Source: Onthophagus taurus
Lineage: Eukaryota; Arthropoda; Insecta; Coleoptera; Scarabaeidae
Assembly (NCBI RefSeq): GCF_036711975.1
Contig: NC_091975.1
Location: forward strand, 1,676,501 to 1,740,500
Reading direction: 5' to 3'
Length of the DNA stretch: 64,000 nucleotides
In this document: positions 1-11,234 of the stretch, piece by piece
How the letters are laid out: every line of letters starts with the position of its first letter
Numbering within the stretch: the first letter of the stretch is position 1
Made by a program: the position numbers and the translations under genes
The notes under the pieces: model-generated
What the model was told of the DNA's origin: nothing
Seen by the model: only the letters and a program-made list of their open reading frames with translations
Database searches by the model: none

Positions 1-512
1 GGCTCGTCTTCTTCGTTATCATCGAGAATGTGTTCTAAAGAAGTAGCTTTTCGCATAGTTAAGATTGAAGGTCTGGTCTTCATGGTTTCGCGCAAGGTCA
101 AGCTCAAATAGCGGTTCTTCAACTTACTTACAATACCTGGACCATATTTTAATTCTTCGGAACTATCGAAGTCGTTGGATGTCTCCGACGTTTCCTCATC
201 TCGGTCCGACCAAATTCTTTCTTGAACCATTTTATCGCCTGCACTTTTAATTGACAATAAATCACATCGCACGTTAACGAGACGTGGTTCCGCGCTGCCG
301 TTCGTAGGACTACTGAGCTCGAGCTCCTGCTGGTGATGTTGTTGCCTCGAAGGCGAACTGCTTGAGGAGCACGTTGAGTTAGGTTGATGTACTTTAGTTG
401 ATGTCGACGTCTGGGGGGCAACCAGCTGTGCTGTAGTCGAAGATTTACTTCGTCTCCTCAGTATCAATTCCTTTTTCCACGTGGGCATCTCGGGTTCCGT
501 ATCAGATAACAT
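1..512 (-). CDS. 5' part of a WKKEL-motif protein (phostensin/taperin-like?)
   Basis: Reading the minus strand from an ATG at 512, the frame stays open for 170 codons to the window edge, so this is the N-terminal exon of a gene continuing to the left. The protein begins MLSDTEPEMPTWKKELILRR, followed by a Ser/Gln/His-rich stretch. Near residues 128-170 it has a conserved-looking block, GPGIVSKLKNRYLSLTLRE, then RPSILTMRKATSLEHILDD and an acidic tail. A short acidic start followed by P-x-WKKEL-x-RRR recalls the N-terminal region of phostensin/taperin-type PP1- and actin-binding proteins. That link is from memory and tentative. Alternate-frame ORFs overlapping this exon are shadows. No splice donor is seen before the edge. 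Confidence 0.7.
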   Translation of the reverse strand, partial: MLSDTEPEMPTWKKELILRRRSKSSTTAQLVAPQTSTSTKVHQPNSTCSSSSSPSRQQHHQQELELSSPTNGSAEPRLVNVRCDLLSIKSAGDKMVQERIWSDRDEETSETSNDFDSSEELKYGPGIVSKLKNRYLSLTLRETMKTRPSILTMRKATSLEHILDDNEEDE

Positions 513-890
513 CTTAATTTTAAACTTTTCTTAATTCCTTTAGATTCTAAAAATTATAACTAAGCTTTAAAACTCACTCACAACTCACACCGTTTTTTAT
601 CTAATCTGTTTTTTCTGTTTGATTATTTCGGTTTATTTAATACAGGTGTCCGCACGTAATGCTGTTAGTGACGTACTAGTTCTAGGGTTGTTGGATATTG
701 TATCGGACCGGTGATTGTCGTAGAAGAAGGGGTCCCAGTACGCATGTCTTTCACACCCCGTCCCCGGTTTTCGCGGTTCAGGAAATAGAAAGCGAACCCT
801 CCAATGGCCGGATGTGACGCGGGAGATCCGAATCCGACGAGAGGGGCTTTCTATTAGTAAAGATAATCATATTGACAAAAATGATTTTTA

Positions 891-905
891 GCGCCATCTC
901 TCGGC
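891..905 (-). promoter_or_regulatory. CTCF-like word GCGCCATCT
   Basis: GCGCCATCTCTCGGC, upstream of the left-edge gene. Motif resemblance only. Confidence 0.4.
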
Positions 906-975
906 GAAAATTTTTACCTTACCTTTTAACTACCGTTTTCTTATAAGTTTTCAAATTAATTGAGTTAGTCGTAAA

Positions 976-985
976 TAGATGGCGA
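976..985 (+). promoter_or_regulatory. CTCF-like word TAGATGGCGA
   Basis: Opposite orientation to the copy 80 bp away at 891. Confidence 0.4.
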
Positions 986-1254
986 CATTCCATAAGTAAA
1001 GTTTCAAAAATTATTAGTGGCGAAGCCACGAGTTTTTTAATGAATGAGTGCTTTAAGTCTTATGAAACGTGTTTTTTATGCTATTTTTTGTAATTCGCGT
1101 TTTTATCCTATTTTTTTAACAAAAATAAAACAAATTTTGACAATGTAGGGAAATAGGTATGCAGCAGTTGGTAACACCGTAACACTTGAAAATAGAAATT
1201 TGAATTGACAATTAGAAACTGTCAAAACACAAAATGTATTCACCTGAAAAAAAT

Positions 1255-1500
1255 TTTTCATGTACACCTCCCAAAATAAGAGAAATTGCTCAGTGTTCAA
1301 TATCCTCATCACCTTGTATTCGATGCTAAGAACATGTTTAAACATCCATAGACAAAAATTGACAACTAGAAAAATTAATGACCCAATCACCAACTTGAAC
1401 TGGTTCCAGGCAGCACAGAACACGAAGAAATGGGCGGAAATAGGGGAGGCCTATGTCTAGCTGTGGACGCAGAGGGCTGAGTGATGAAGATGATTACTCA
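1255..1500 (+). mobile_element. Fragment of a LINE 3' end (RTE/Jockey-like)
   Basis: A frame ending near 1460 reads NWFQAAQNTKKWAEIGEAYV. It is followed by a stop and LWTQRAE, then a GATGAAGATGATTA tail. This is the usual ending of many insect LINE ORF2 proteins (W-x-x-x-A-Q-N/D-R-x-x-W-x-x-x-G-E-A-Y-x-x-Q-W) with a GAT-rich tail. Only the last part is convincing; the upstream border is a guess. The copy is 5'-truncated and dead. Confidence 0.55.
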
Positions 1501-2467
1501 AAAAGTTTTTCTCCGTTTTAACGAAACTCGTACGATCAAGGTCAATCCACACTTATCCTTAAGTAACAATAACCCAATTTTCGTGTTTATTTTCGTACCT
1601 CACACGATTCCTATCAAGAAGTACTCTAAATAAAACATGTAATTATTTTATCTACATTCGTGATTTTTTTCTTGAGAGTTTTTTAAATCAAATCTTAATC
1701 TTCATCGTTAAAAGTATCGATGTCCTCGTTCTAATTTATCTTTTAATTTTTTGTTGTTATTTTTGTTTAGTTTTATGGTTCTCTTCATATCATCAATTCT
1801 CTTCGTTTCAACATATAAAAAAGTTAACTTATCATTGCATAAAATTACAAATACCGCTCCAAAGTGATTAAAACCGCAACGATGTAGAACGTAATCCACT
1901 TTTTTTATATATTCATTGTAAAAATTCCGTTATTCATTCATTAATTAATCTTCGGAATGTTATGCTTGATAATTATTTTAAAAATTGTAAAATCAAATTC
2001 TTTAAATCAACTAAAATCACTTCGTAGGAATTGAGTAAGTTGTTATTCACGAAAAATTTTTTTCCAACTTTATCTTTGGTAATTTCCTGTGACATCAGCG
2101 TAAAAAAGGTGTGTTTATTATTGTATGCTGCTCATGTTATCACCATTGTTTATAGTTTGATAAAAATTGTTTGTTATCTTGTTACTTGAAACCCTTAACT
2201 ATTTGCTATTAACCATGACTCGATTTTTGATTAAACGATTTCTTACCAAATAACTAATAAATTATACTTTTAAGTAGTAAAAGTCGTGGTTTTTGATAAC
2301 CTTTTGATTTCACTATTCATCATTACAAAATTGCGATATTTCAATTACCACATTAATTTATTTTTTTACAATCTTAATGCAATCATAAAATAGTTATCTC
2401 AATATCTTTATTATCGCTTTTTTTTTTTTGAGTATATATAAATTGATTTTAAAAACTTATTAACTGT

Positions 2468-2492
2468 TGTGTGATGTGATGTGATGTGATGC
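2468..2492. repeat. TGATG pentanucleotide microsatellite
   Basis: Four to five GTGAT units in tandem lie roughly 270 bp upstream of the uridine phosphorylase start codon, just downstream of a TATA-like stretch. Confidence 0.8.
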
Positions 2493-2757
2493 AGGTGTTA
2501 CCGTAAAAATTGACCAATTTCGAACAATAACCTAGGTAGACCTCACTTTTTCGTACTTTTATGCGCAGATCTTTCGTTTTTGAAACGGATTGGACGGCGT
2601 GAATTGGGTAGAGAGAGGAAAACGGTAGTACAGACGCTGTATACAGTTCGGGTCGATCACGTCGTTTATTCCTCGACGCGCCCCTTTAAATTATATCACA
2701 TTGTAGTGAACAATTTTCTGTGAAAAACCATCGCATCTGACGAAGAAATCGTTCACA

Positions 2758-5700
2758 ATGTCCGTTTCAGACGATGAAGTTAGAGACGAGTAAGTTTAAT
2801 TAATAAATTTATTTCCAAATTTCCCAAAAACCGCCCCCTTGACTTTTTAAAAATCGATATGGAAAATTAGAAAGAATGAATTTTTAAAAGATTTTTTTTT
2901 TGCTCATTTTAATCGGTTTTAACGGTTAAGGGCGGCGTTTGACTACGTGGAGGGTTTTTATTCAACCCTTCGATGCCCTTGTGGATATCACCACCTGCTG
3001 TTTTACTGTATGTATTTCCCAGCAGCAATCGATATTTTGAATAAGAATAATTTACAACAAAAACTGTTTTTTAACGCAATCTTATTTGAATTTATATTAC
3101 ATAATCTTAAAGAAGATGACAATTAATTTTATATAACAATCATTTCTTTATTCCAATAAATAAAGAAGATATAAGTTTTTATAATTACAGGAATCTAAAT
3201 TTTTGTTTAGTCAATTTTTTTATCATTAAGCTATATTTTATAATAAACATTTTAAAAGAACACAATTTAAGCTTTAATTTAGTATAATAATCCTTTTTTA
3301 TTCCAATTAATAACTTAGATATGATTTTTTATAGTTTGAAGTGTCAAAAATGAAAACCACACTTAAACATTTTTTTATCACCAATTTATTATAGATAATA
3401 TCTATAAAAGTCCTTTGTTCATGCTAATAATAATAACGTTCTAATAATTTTTTAGTTTTTTTAGTTTGAAATGTGTCAAAATTCTTCATCTAAAGATAAC
3501 TTCACTAAAAAAAAAGTTTTCTCAACTTTTTTTATCATCAACCTATATGTTATAATAAATCGTTTAAAACAACATAATTCAAGCTCTAATTTAGTATATA
3601 AATTGTTCTTTCATTCTTATAAGATATGATTTTTAACAGTTTTAGGTGAGTCAAACATTTTAGTCTAAATATAACCTTACTTAAAAAAAAACTCACCTTT
3701 TTTATCAACCAGATATATTTTATAATACATGCTTTAAATGGTTATACATAATTTAAACTTTAAATTAGTTTAAAAATCGTTACTTCATGGTTAGATTTTT
3801 AGTAACTTGAGATGTGTCAAAATTGTTGCATCTAAATATAAAATTTTTTTTTAACTTATTTTTATTAAGCCATATGTTGTGCCATAACATATATATGGTT
3901 AAAATAATACAACATAAGGTTTAATTTAGTACAAAATTCGTTTCTTCATTCTCATAAATAAATTAGATGTGATTTTTTATAATTTGGCATGTGTCAAAAA
4001 TTGACATCTAGATCTAACCTCAAATAAATCTTCGTTATTATTTATCTTCAACCTAAACATATAGTTCGTTTTTTTTTCTATAATACTTGTCAATGTAAAT
4101 TATTTAGGGTTTCTGTTGGTATTATCTAGGACCCTTATAAAATTTATGTTGTTTTCATGATTTTTAGTAACATTTTCAGTAACTAATTAGTTGAGGTTAA
4201 AATAGTAATAAATTTTTAGATAAATACGATTTTCACGAAGTACAGGGTGGTTCAAATTCGATATCCGAATAGGCTAACTCGGAAACTATAAGAGTTAGAA
4301 AAAAAGTAGCTTACATGTCATGATCTCGTTTTTCGAGAAACTGCTAATGCTGAAAACCTTATAGCGCTATCGTCTTTTGTTTTTCCCCTAGAGGCCAAAA
4401 TTGAAAATATCGTAAAACCAATAAGTGCAATTATCTTGGTTATTATTATAGGTGGAGTACTATAACTACGACATTATATGGACACTTTTTTACAGAGAAT
4501 TTCATGACATAGTCAAAAAAAATTTTTCGGTTTTAGATTTTGAGTTATCATGACAATTTTCATTTTTTTAAATGGAAACAACCACTGATTATTCGCTTAT
4601 TAAATTAGTTATTTTTTTCTGATTACAAAAATATAGGGTTCGACAGGTCTATTTCTTATTGTTTTAGAATAAAGCTAAAAATAAACTTTTTTTATAAAAT
4701 TTCCATCTAGTGTCGTCGAGGAAATTAAATTTACAGTTTCCTGTAAATTACGGGGCGGTAGGTAAAATCATTATCTTTACATAGTAAATAATAGTTAATA
4801 TTTAAAGACAATGGTAAAATCTAAAAAGTTAACAATTAAATACGAAGATAACTTCTGGTATTTAAAAACAAATAATTTTTTTATATCTAACATGTCAAAC
4901 TTTTCAAAATTTTCGTAATTGATCTTAAAAACAGGATTTTTAAAGTGACACTTCAGAAAATTTTTGAATACAAACAAATGTTGCTATGTTTATTTGAATT
5001 TAAAAAAAACATGAGCGCCATCTATCGATAATTTATTAAGTAATTTAAAAATAATATTAAATCGTAATAAAAAATGTGAAATAATGTAATCTATTCCAAC
5101 TTTTGTGTAAAACATACATAAATTAAACAGTTCAACAAGTATATTTGTTTCAAATATCAGAAATATGTTTTTTTAATTTTTAGTTATAGAACCGTAATTT
5201 ACAGGAAACTGTAAATTTAATTTCTTCAACGACATTAAAAGAAAAGTTTATTTTTAGTTTTATTCTAAAACAATAAGAAATAGACCTGCCAAACCCTATA
5301 TTTTTGTAATCAGAAAAAAATAACGAATTTATTAAGCGAATAATCAGTGGTTGTTGCCATTTAAAAAAACGAAAATTGTGATAATATCTCAAAATCTAAA
5401 ACCGACAAAATTTTTTTGACTACGTCATCAAATTCTCTGTAAAAAAGTGTCCATATAATGTCTTAGTTATAATACTCCACCTATAATAATAACCAAGATA
5501 ATTACATTTGCGGGTTTTATGATATTTTCAATTTTGGCCTCTAGCGGAAAAACAAAAGACGATAGCGCTATGAGGTTTTCGGCATTAGCAGTTTCTCGAA
5601 AAACGAGATCATGACATGTCAGCTACTTTTCTTCTAACTCTTATAGTTTTCGAGTTAGCCTATTCGGACATCGAATTTGAACCACCCTGTACATATTTGT

Positions 5701-8280
5701 TGTAAAAACGTGCTACAAAGTAATTAATAGAATAAAATACCTTTTCTAGGTAAATAAATGGCAAATAAACACCCCACAACACTTTTTATGCACCTTTTCT
5801 TTTTGAATAACGAAAGCTCAAACGTCAATGTGACATATTTTCTTCAAAACATGATAAAACAAAACTCCCTGTTAATTTTGCCAACTTTACAACAATTTGA
5901 CAGGTATTATAGAAAAAAAATGAACTATACATGTTTAGAAGAATATAATTTAACAGAACAAATTAAAGATTAAAAAAAAATTCCTTTTAATTGATAATAT
6001 TTATTAAAAATCACTCTAAACTTGTTGAACTTGAACTTAATGTGTACGTGTTTACACCTACTTGAACTTCTAAGTAATCTAACTTATCTTAAAAACTTTT
6101 TATCTCAACCAACTCACTTTAATAACCTCTCATCAAAGTGTTGCCCCAACGTTACAAATCACCTTAAAAGGAATTTATCGTTAATTTAGATAGAATAAGT
6201 AACAAACACCTTTATTTTATTTACTCCATTTACACACAAACAAGGTTTTACCTCTTTCACAGCTGTTTAGACGTCAAAGTTACATGATTTAACAATTTGA
6301 CATGTGTCAAAAATTGACATCTAGATCTAACCTCAAATAAATCTTCATTATTTTTTATCATCAACCTAAACATTAAATTGTTTAACAAAACATAATTTAA
6401 CATAACAAATTCAAGATTCACAAAAATTTTCCTTTTAATAGATAATATTTGTTAGAAATTAATCTAAACTTGTTGAACTTGCACTTAAAACTTAATGTGT
6501 AGGTGTTTACACCTACTTGAACTTCTAAGTAATCTAATTTATCTTAAAAACTTTTACTTGTTTCCATTGTGCATTTATTGTATACTTACTTTTAAAACAC
6601 AATTTTATTTCTCTTAAACCAACCAATTCACTGTAATAAGGTCTCATTACAGTCTTGCCCCAACGTTACAAATCACCTTAAAAGGAGTTTATCGTTAATT
6701 TAGTTTAGAATTGCGCCACTTATTTATGTAATAACATTTTTATTTTATTTACTTAATTTACACACAAACAAGGTTTTACCTCTTTTACAACTCTTTAGAC
6801 GTCAAAGTTACATCATTTAACTTTGACTTTTAATACATGTAATTAAAGAATTAACTTTAATTTTCCTTAACAAAAACAACTCAATTTCCTAAAACATAAT
6901 ATAGGTACACTTACGAGATTTGATACATTTCAACGCCTGAATTCAAATGGGTTGAATATTACATTGTTCCACTTTGTACCTATATCGAGATTGATGTCAT
7001 TTCTAACACAAAATACAATAACGTTAATGTTCTGAACTAGTTATTAAAGAATCTATTTAAAATAAATTAATTTTTAAGGTATACTGACGGAACTGTTCGG
7101 ATAAGAAATCCTAATATCGAGCTTATGGATCAAGATATTCTATATCATTTGGCTTTAGGAAGTGAGTCCCATGATTTAGTGGAAATGTTTGGTGATGTGA
7201 AGGTAAAATAATGTTTAAAAAGGTTGTTAAAGATTTTTAATTTATAAATTAAAGTTTGTTTGTATGGGTGGAACGCCGAAACGAATGAAAGATTTCGCTC
7301 ATTATATTATGAAGGAAATTGGGCACAAATTACCAACTGGGACGTGTTTATCCGATATCAGCCAGTATTCTTATAGATACAGCATGTTTAAAATAGGACC
7401 AGTTTTATCCGTTTCTGTAAGTTTTTAATAAACTCTCCTCTCGTCAAACTTAAATCTAAATAATTAATTTTAGCATGGAATGGGGGTTCCCTCAATAAGT
7501 ATTTTACTCCACGAAATGATTAAATTGATGTACCACGCGAAAGCTAAAGATCCAATTTTCTTTAGGATAGGCACTTGCGGGGGAATCGGGGTTGAAGGAG
7601 GAACTGTAGTTATTTCTGAAGATTGTGTTGATGCAATGCAAAGAAATTATTACGAAGTGGTAAATAAATGAATCTTTTAATTTAGTGATTTTTAATTATA
7701 ATGTTTAAGCCAATTTTGGGAAAACCACTTCGAAGACCAGCCAAGCTCGATAAAAGAATTATCCGGGAGCTTAAAGCTTTATCAAGCGTTGAGGATCCTT
7801 ACGAGACAGTCAGTGGAAAAACAATGTGTGCTTTTGATTTTTACGAAGAACAAGCGCGATTGGATGGGGCGTTTTGCGAATACACCGAAAATGAAAAATT
7901 GAATTATCTTAACGGGTTAAGAGAAGCCGGAGTTGTTAATATTGAGATGGAAAGTGTTCCTTTTGCGGCTTTAACACATCACGCAGGAATTAAAGCAGCA
8001 ATCGTTTGTGTTGCGTTACTCGATAGACTTAAAGGCGATCAGGTAAATTAAATTAAACAAAGTTAGTGTATAAAATATGATTTTGATTTCTTTGAAGGTT
8101 TCAACGCCTAAAGAAGTTTTGAACGAGTATCAATTGCGTCCTCAGAAGCTTGTTGGAAAGTATATAACCCGTTATTTACAGCATAAAGGTCGAATATCGT
8201 TCGAAGGGCATGGGTCGATGGCTGTAAAGAGTCCGAGAAGGTTCAAATTGGTCCAACAAGAATCAGAGACTTTTGAATAA
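2758..8280 (+). CDS. Upp: Uridine phosphorylase
   Basis: The gene catalyses phosphorolysis of uridine to uracil and ribose-1-phosphate in cytosolic pyrimidine salvage. Six coding exons join in phase to 339 aa: 2758-2789, 7079-7202, 7255-7416, 7474-7659, 7710-8042 and 8098-8280. Family hallmarks read directly: NPNIELMDQDILYHLALGS near residue 20, MFGDVK then FVCMGGTPKRM, the phosphate-binding IGTCGGIGVEGGT near residue 138, GKTMCAFDFYEEQARLDGA, and the ribose-binding NIEMES near residue 246. Length fits animal UPP1/UPP2 (about 310-340 aa). The start is the ATG in MSVSDDEVRDE, whose exon ends at a GTAAGT donor. Intron 1 (2790-7078) is 4.3 kb and full of repeats; all other introns are short. The last exon ends normally. 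Confidence 0.95.
3120..4060 (+). repeat. Degenerate tandem repeat array in uridine phosphorylase intron 1
   Basis: Five or six decayed units of about 160-175 bp follow one another. Recurring phrases are GCTTTAATTTAGTA (near 3270, 3576, 3750, 3913), TTATTCCAATAAATAA-like words, GATATGATTTTTTATAGTTTG and TGTGTCAAAATT-x-CATCTA. The last unit (about 3984-4060) reappears at 6293-6375 beyond the nested MITE. Confidence 0.7.
4060..5929 (+). mobile_element. MITE copy 1 (TATAGTTC family), split by a nested foldback element
   Basis: Terminal inverted repeats of about 33 bp begin TATAGTTCGTTTTTTTT at 4060 and end in the mirror AAAAAAAATGAACTATA at 5929, with TATAATACTTGTC as their inner part. Without the nested element the unit is about 420 bp. 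A second copy lies at 54063-55033. It has no coding capacity of its own; the ORF reading from 5758 inside it is fortuitous. The superfamily is uncertain; a TA/TATA border suggests Tc1/mariner-type. Confidence 0.75.
4243..5689. mobile_element. Foldback DNA transposon with about 510-bp inverted arms, TA target duplication
   Basis: The left arm (4243 to about 4755) begins CAGGGTGGTTCAAATTCG. The right arm (about 5185-5689) is its inverted copy with scattered mismatches. The arms enclose about 430 bp of unique DNA with no transposase. TA flanks both ends (4241-4242 and 5690-5691). The related MITE copy in the furin intron reads straight through this point with a single TA, confirming insertion and target duplication. 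Ends and TA target suggest a non-autonomous Tc1/mariner-like element. A CTCF-like word (GCGCCATCTATCG) sits in its core at 5014. Confidence 0.92.
5944..6829 (+). repeat. Two direct copies of a roughly 350-440 bp repeat
   Basis: Copy A is 5944-6290 and copy B 6391-6829. Both share ATAATTTAACA at the start, CTAAACTTGTTGAACTTG, GTGTTTACACCTACTTGAAC, GCCCCAACGTTACAAATCAC, ACACAAACAAGGTTTTACCTC and GACGTCAAAGTTACAT near the end. Copy B carries about 90 extra bases after 6550. The roughly 100 bp between them holds a copy of the last unit of the upstream array. Confidence 0.85.
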
Positions 8281-9628
8281 GTTAAATTAACCAACTTTTC
8301 TCCGCATTGATATTAATCGATATTTGATGAAATATAAGAATAAATAATGGTGTGTGTTTCTAGTAAGAATTGAATTCAAAAAAATAAACATGAATTAAAA
8401 ACCGTAGTGATTTGGAAATAGTTTTAAGAAATAATCGCCGCTTAATTATTTATTGTTGATTTATTTCGTTAAAATAAATAGAATCGATTGTAAGATTAAA
8501 AAAGAAATGCGATGAGTGATTGAAAAAAAACTAAAAAATTCACATATCATCAATTTACTTCCACTTTTAATCTAATTAAAATAACTCTTATTTAAATTAT
8601 TATTTAATTAAACTATTGGTGATTGACAATATAAAATAGTAAAATCGTTAATGCCTATATAACAATATAATTTATTAAAAAAGTTTTGATATAATTTATC
8701 TCGTTAACAACGAAATTTATTTATTCTTTTGCATACAAAAAAAATATACCAAAGAGAGTTACCGATAACACTTAAATTAATTAGTGATTAAAAATTAACT
8801 ATACAAATAATAATTACATTAATAATAAATAAATGAATAATGATAATGAAACTATAAACGAACGATTATTGTTATTGTTATTATACAACAGTATTTTCGC
8901 TTCTTGTTGACCAAATACAAAAAAAAAGTCGTTGTTTGTGATCGTATACATAATATAAATAAAAACCGTTCAAAATTGTTGTTGTTTTTAGCTAGAGATT
9001 AAGGTGAAAGAAAAAAAATTAATGCTAAATTAATATAACACACCAAAACGTTCCGAATGATAACGCAGTTTAAAAAAATTCGTTGTTTATAATAAAAATC
9101 TGAAATTTTCCACCGATTTTATAAACGAAATGATAAAAATATCTTAATGTAATCTATTACAAGTCTTTATAGTTTCGGCTTCACTATCCCAACAAATACT
9201 ATGTGTACTTAACAGTTATTATTATAACATTAACATATTTGATGTAGTACTCACCATATATTATAAAAATATAAATTATTGGGACAAATTGTTTTATTTA
9301 ATTCTAATTTTATTACATTAGCGTCTGTTTATGTTAACACATCATTAATTCATTAACATTTAATGTGTTTCTCGTGATTTCAAATATTAACATTAAACAT
9401 TATAGATATCTTTAAAACAAATTGATTTAAACCGCCATCTATACTTCATCAAAGTATTATAAAATAAAGTATTCTAACCTCACTTTTCTGAATTTTCTAG
9501 ATTTGTTTACGTAGTTTTAAAACAAATAAATCCTTTAATGTTTATATAATTAACGAAGCCCACTGAGAATTGTTTCACGGGATCATTTGTGTTTTTGGTG
9601 GAGTTAACGTTAAAGTGATTAAAAAATT
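8281..9628. other. Gene-free stretch between uridine phosphorylase and GGPP synthase
   Basis: Very AT-rich 3' UTR and intergenic DNA with many AATAAA-like words. A CTCF-like CCGCCATCTATA at 9432 lies about 200 bp upstream of the next start codon. No ORF looks coding. Confidence 0.6.
9432..9443 (-). promoter_or_regulatory. CTCF-like word CCGCCATCTATA
   Basis: About 190 bp before the GGPP synthase start codon. Confidence 0.35.
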
Positions 9629-11183
9629 ATGGAGCACCAATTTGCTGAAGTGAAAATTCCATACAGTAAAAATGGAAATAAAGATCATGATGAGGTTTAA
9701 AATTAACTTGTTTATTTATTTATTGTTGTAATTATTTTTTTTGCTTATTTAGAAGTTGTTGCAACCTTTTAAGTATATTTTACAAGTACCTGGAAAGAAT
9801 ATTAGAAGTAAATTAGCGAGGGCTTTTAATTATTGGTTAAAAATAGATGAAGAAAAATTAAACGAAATCGATTCTATTATAGAAATGTTACACAACGCTA
9901 GTTTATTGTAAGTAAAAATTAACTAAAACGTAACCCAATCTTTTTTGGTACTGCATTAACAATTGCAGATTAGATGATATTGAAGATAACTCAATTTTAC
10001 GTAGGGGGATTCCAGTAGCTCATTCTATTTATGGAATACCAAGTACTTTAAATGCTGCTAATTACGTTATGATTATTGCTTTACAAAAATGTATCGATTT
10101 GAATCACCCTGAAGTATTAAAAGTAAATATTTTTTTTTTATAAGTTGAGTTATAATTTTTTTAGGCTACTAAAGTATACACCGAACAATTGTTAGATTTA
10201 CACAGAGGTCAAGGGATGGAAATTTATTGGAGGGATCATTTTATTTGCCCCACAGAGGAAGATTATTGCGAAATGACAAAAAAAAGTAAACCTTGTTATA
10301 TTCTAAAACCTATTTTTAGATGAAATTTTCTAGAAACTGGAGGTTTATTTATGTTGGCTATCCGGCTTATGCAACTATTCAGCGAGAATAAGCAAGATTT
10401 TTCAAAACTAACGGAAATTTTGGGGCTCTATTTCCAAATGCGAGATGATTTTCTCAATTTGTACTCAAAAGAATTTCAACAACACAAAAGTTTTTGTGAA
10501 GATCTCACCGAGGGGAAATTTAGTTTTCCATTAATACACGCAATTAGAAGTAATCCAGAAGATACTCAAATTATTCGTATCCTTTAAATCTTTTTGTCCA
10601 TGACTACCTCATAATATTTACCTTACAAATGAGTCAAAATTACAAAAAGCGGCCAATTAATTTAAATTTTTAGGACGTTCTAAAGGTTTGACATTAAAAA
10701 AACGTAAATAAATTCCTTTTTTCCTATGATTTAAGCATAAATTAATTTTCATAAAAAAATATGACGTTTCATAAAATTGACATTTAATTTTGACAAATTG
10801 TTGTGAAGTTGGTAACATTGAATTTGTGTCACATTGACGTTTAAACTTTATTCAAAAATTTATTTATAATAAAAAAATAAATTTATGGAATTAATTTCAA
10901 TAGTAGTCGTGGGTTCGTATAATAATATACTATTATTAACATAACCTCAAAATTTTGTAACATTGTTTTCTTAAAAAAGAAAATAGAGATTTTACGTCAA
11001 AGAACTAAAGATGTTGAAGTAAAATCTTATTGCGTCTCTTTGCTTGAAAAATACGGCAGCTTTGCGTATACCAAATCTAAATTAGAAGAATTACATGAAG
11101 AAGCTGCTAAGGAAGTTGGAAAATTAGGTGGAAATCCTTTCATGGATGAAGTATTAAAAGGTGTATTTAAAAATATGTGTTAA
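9629..11183 (+). CDS. qm: Geranylgeranyl diphosphate synthase
   Basis: This cytosolic prenyltransferase makes GGPP for prenylation of Rho/Rab-type GTPases and heterotrimeric G-protein gamma subunits. Six exons join in phase to 311 aa: 9629-9694, 9753-9907, 9969-10122, 10165-10285, 10334-10576 and 10987-11183. Read directly: [30 protein letters not shown] (first Asp-rich motif near residue 75), [27 protein letters not shown], and [15 protein letters not shown] (second Asp-rich motif near residue 201). [25 protein letters not shown] and GGNP follow near the C-terminus. This pattern is type III GGPPS rather than FPP synthase. Drosophila's orthologue is quemao. The stop is only 51 bp from the convergent MMS19 stop. 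Confidence 0.95.
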
Positions 11184-11234
11184 AAATATTAATAATGTAT
11201 TGTAATTATTTAACTTTATTAATTAATTAATTTT

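Larger units (their letters stand above)
513..2757. other. Intergenic region between the left-edge gene and uridine phosphorylase
   Basis: The minus-strand gene and the uridine phosphorylase gene are divergent here, so both promoters must lie inside. Seen: a GC-rich island at about 690-850, two AGATGGCG-type words (891 and 976), a LINE tail fragment (about 1380-1500), a TATA-like TATATATAAA at about 2434 and a TGATG microsatellite at about 2470. No ORF here looks like a gene. Confidence 0.6.

Noticed and set aside
1103-1423. 106-aa minus-strand ORF near the left end
   Set aside because: Phe/Leu-rich, no domain or splice context, and it overlaps the LINE tail on the other strand.
5758-5973. 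71-aa ORF in the uridine phosphorylase intron
   Set aside because: It spans the MITE border and its homologous DNA in the furin intron does not keep the frame, so it is chance.
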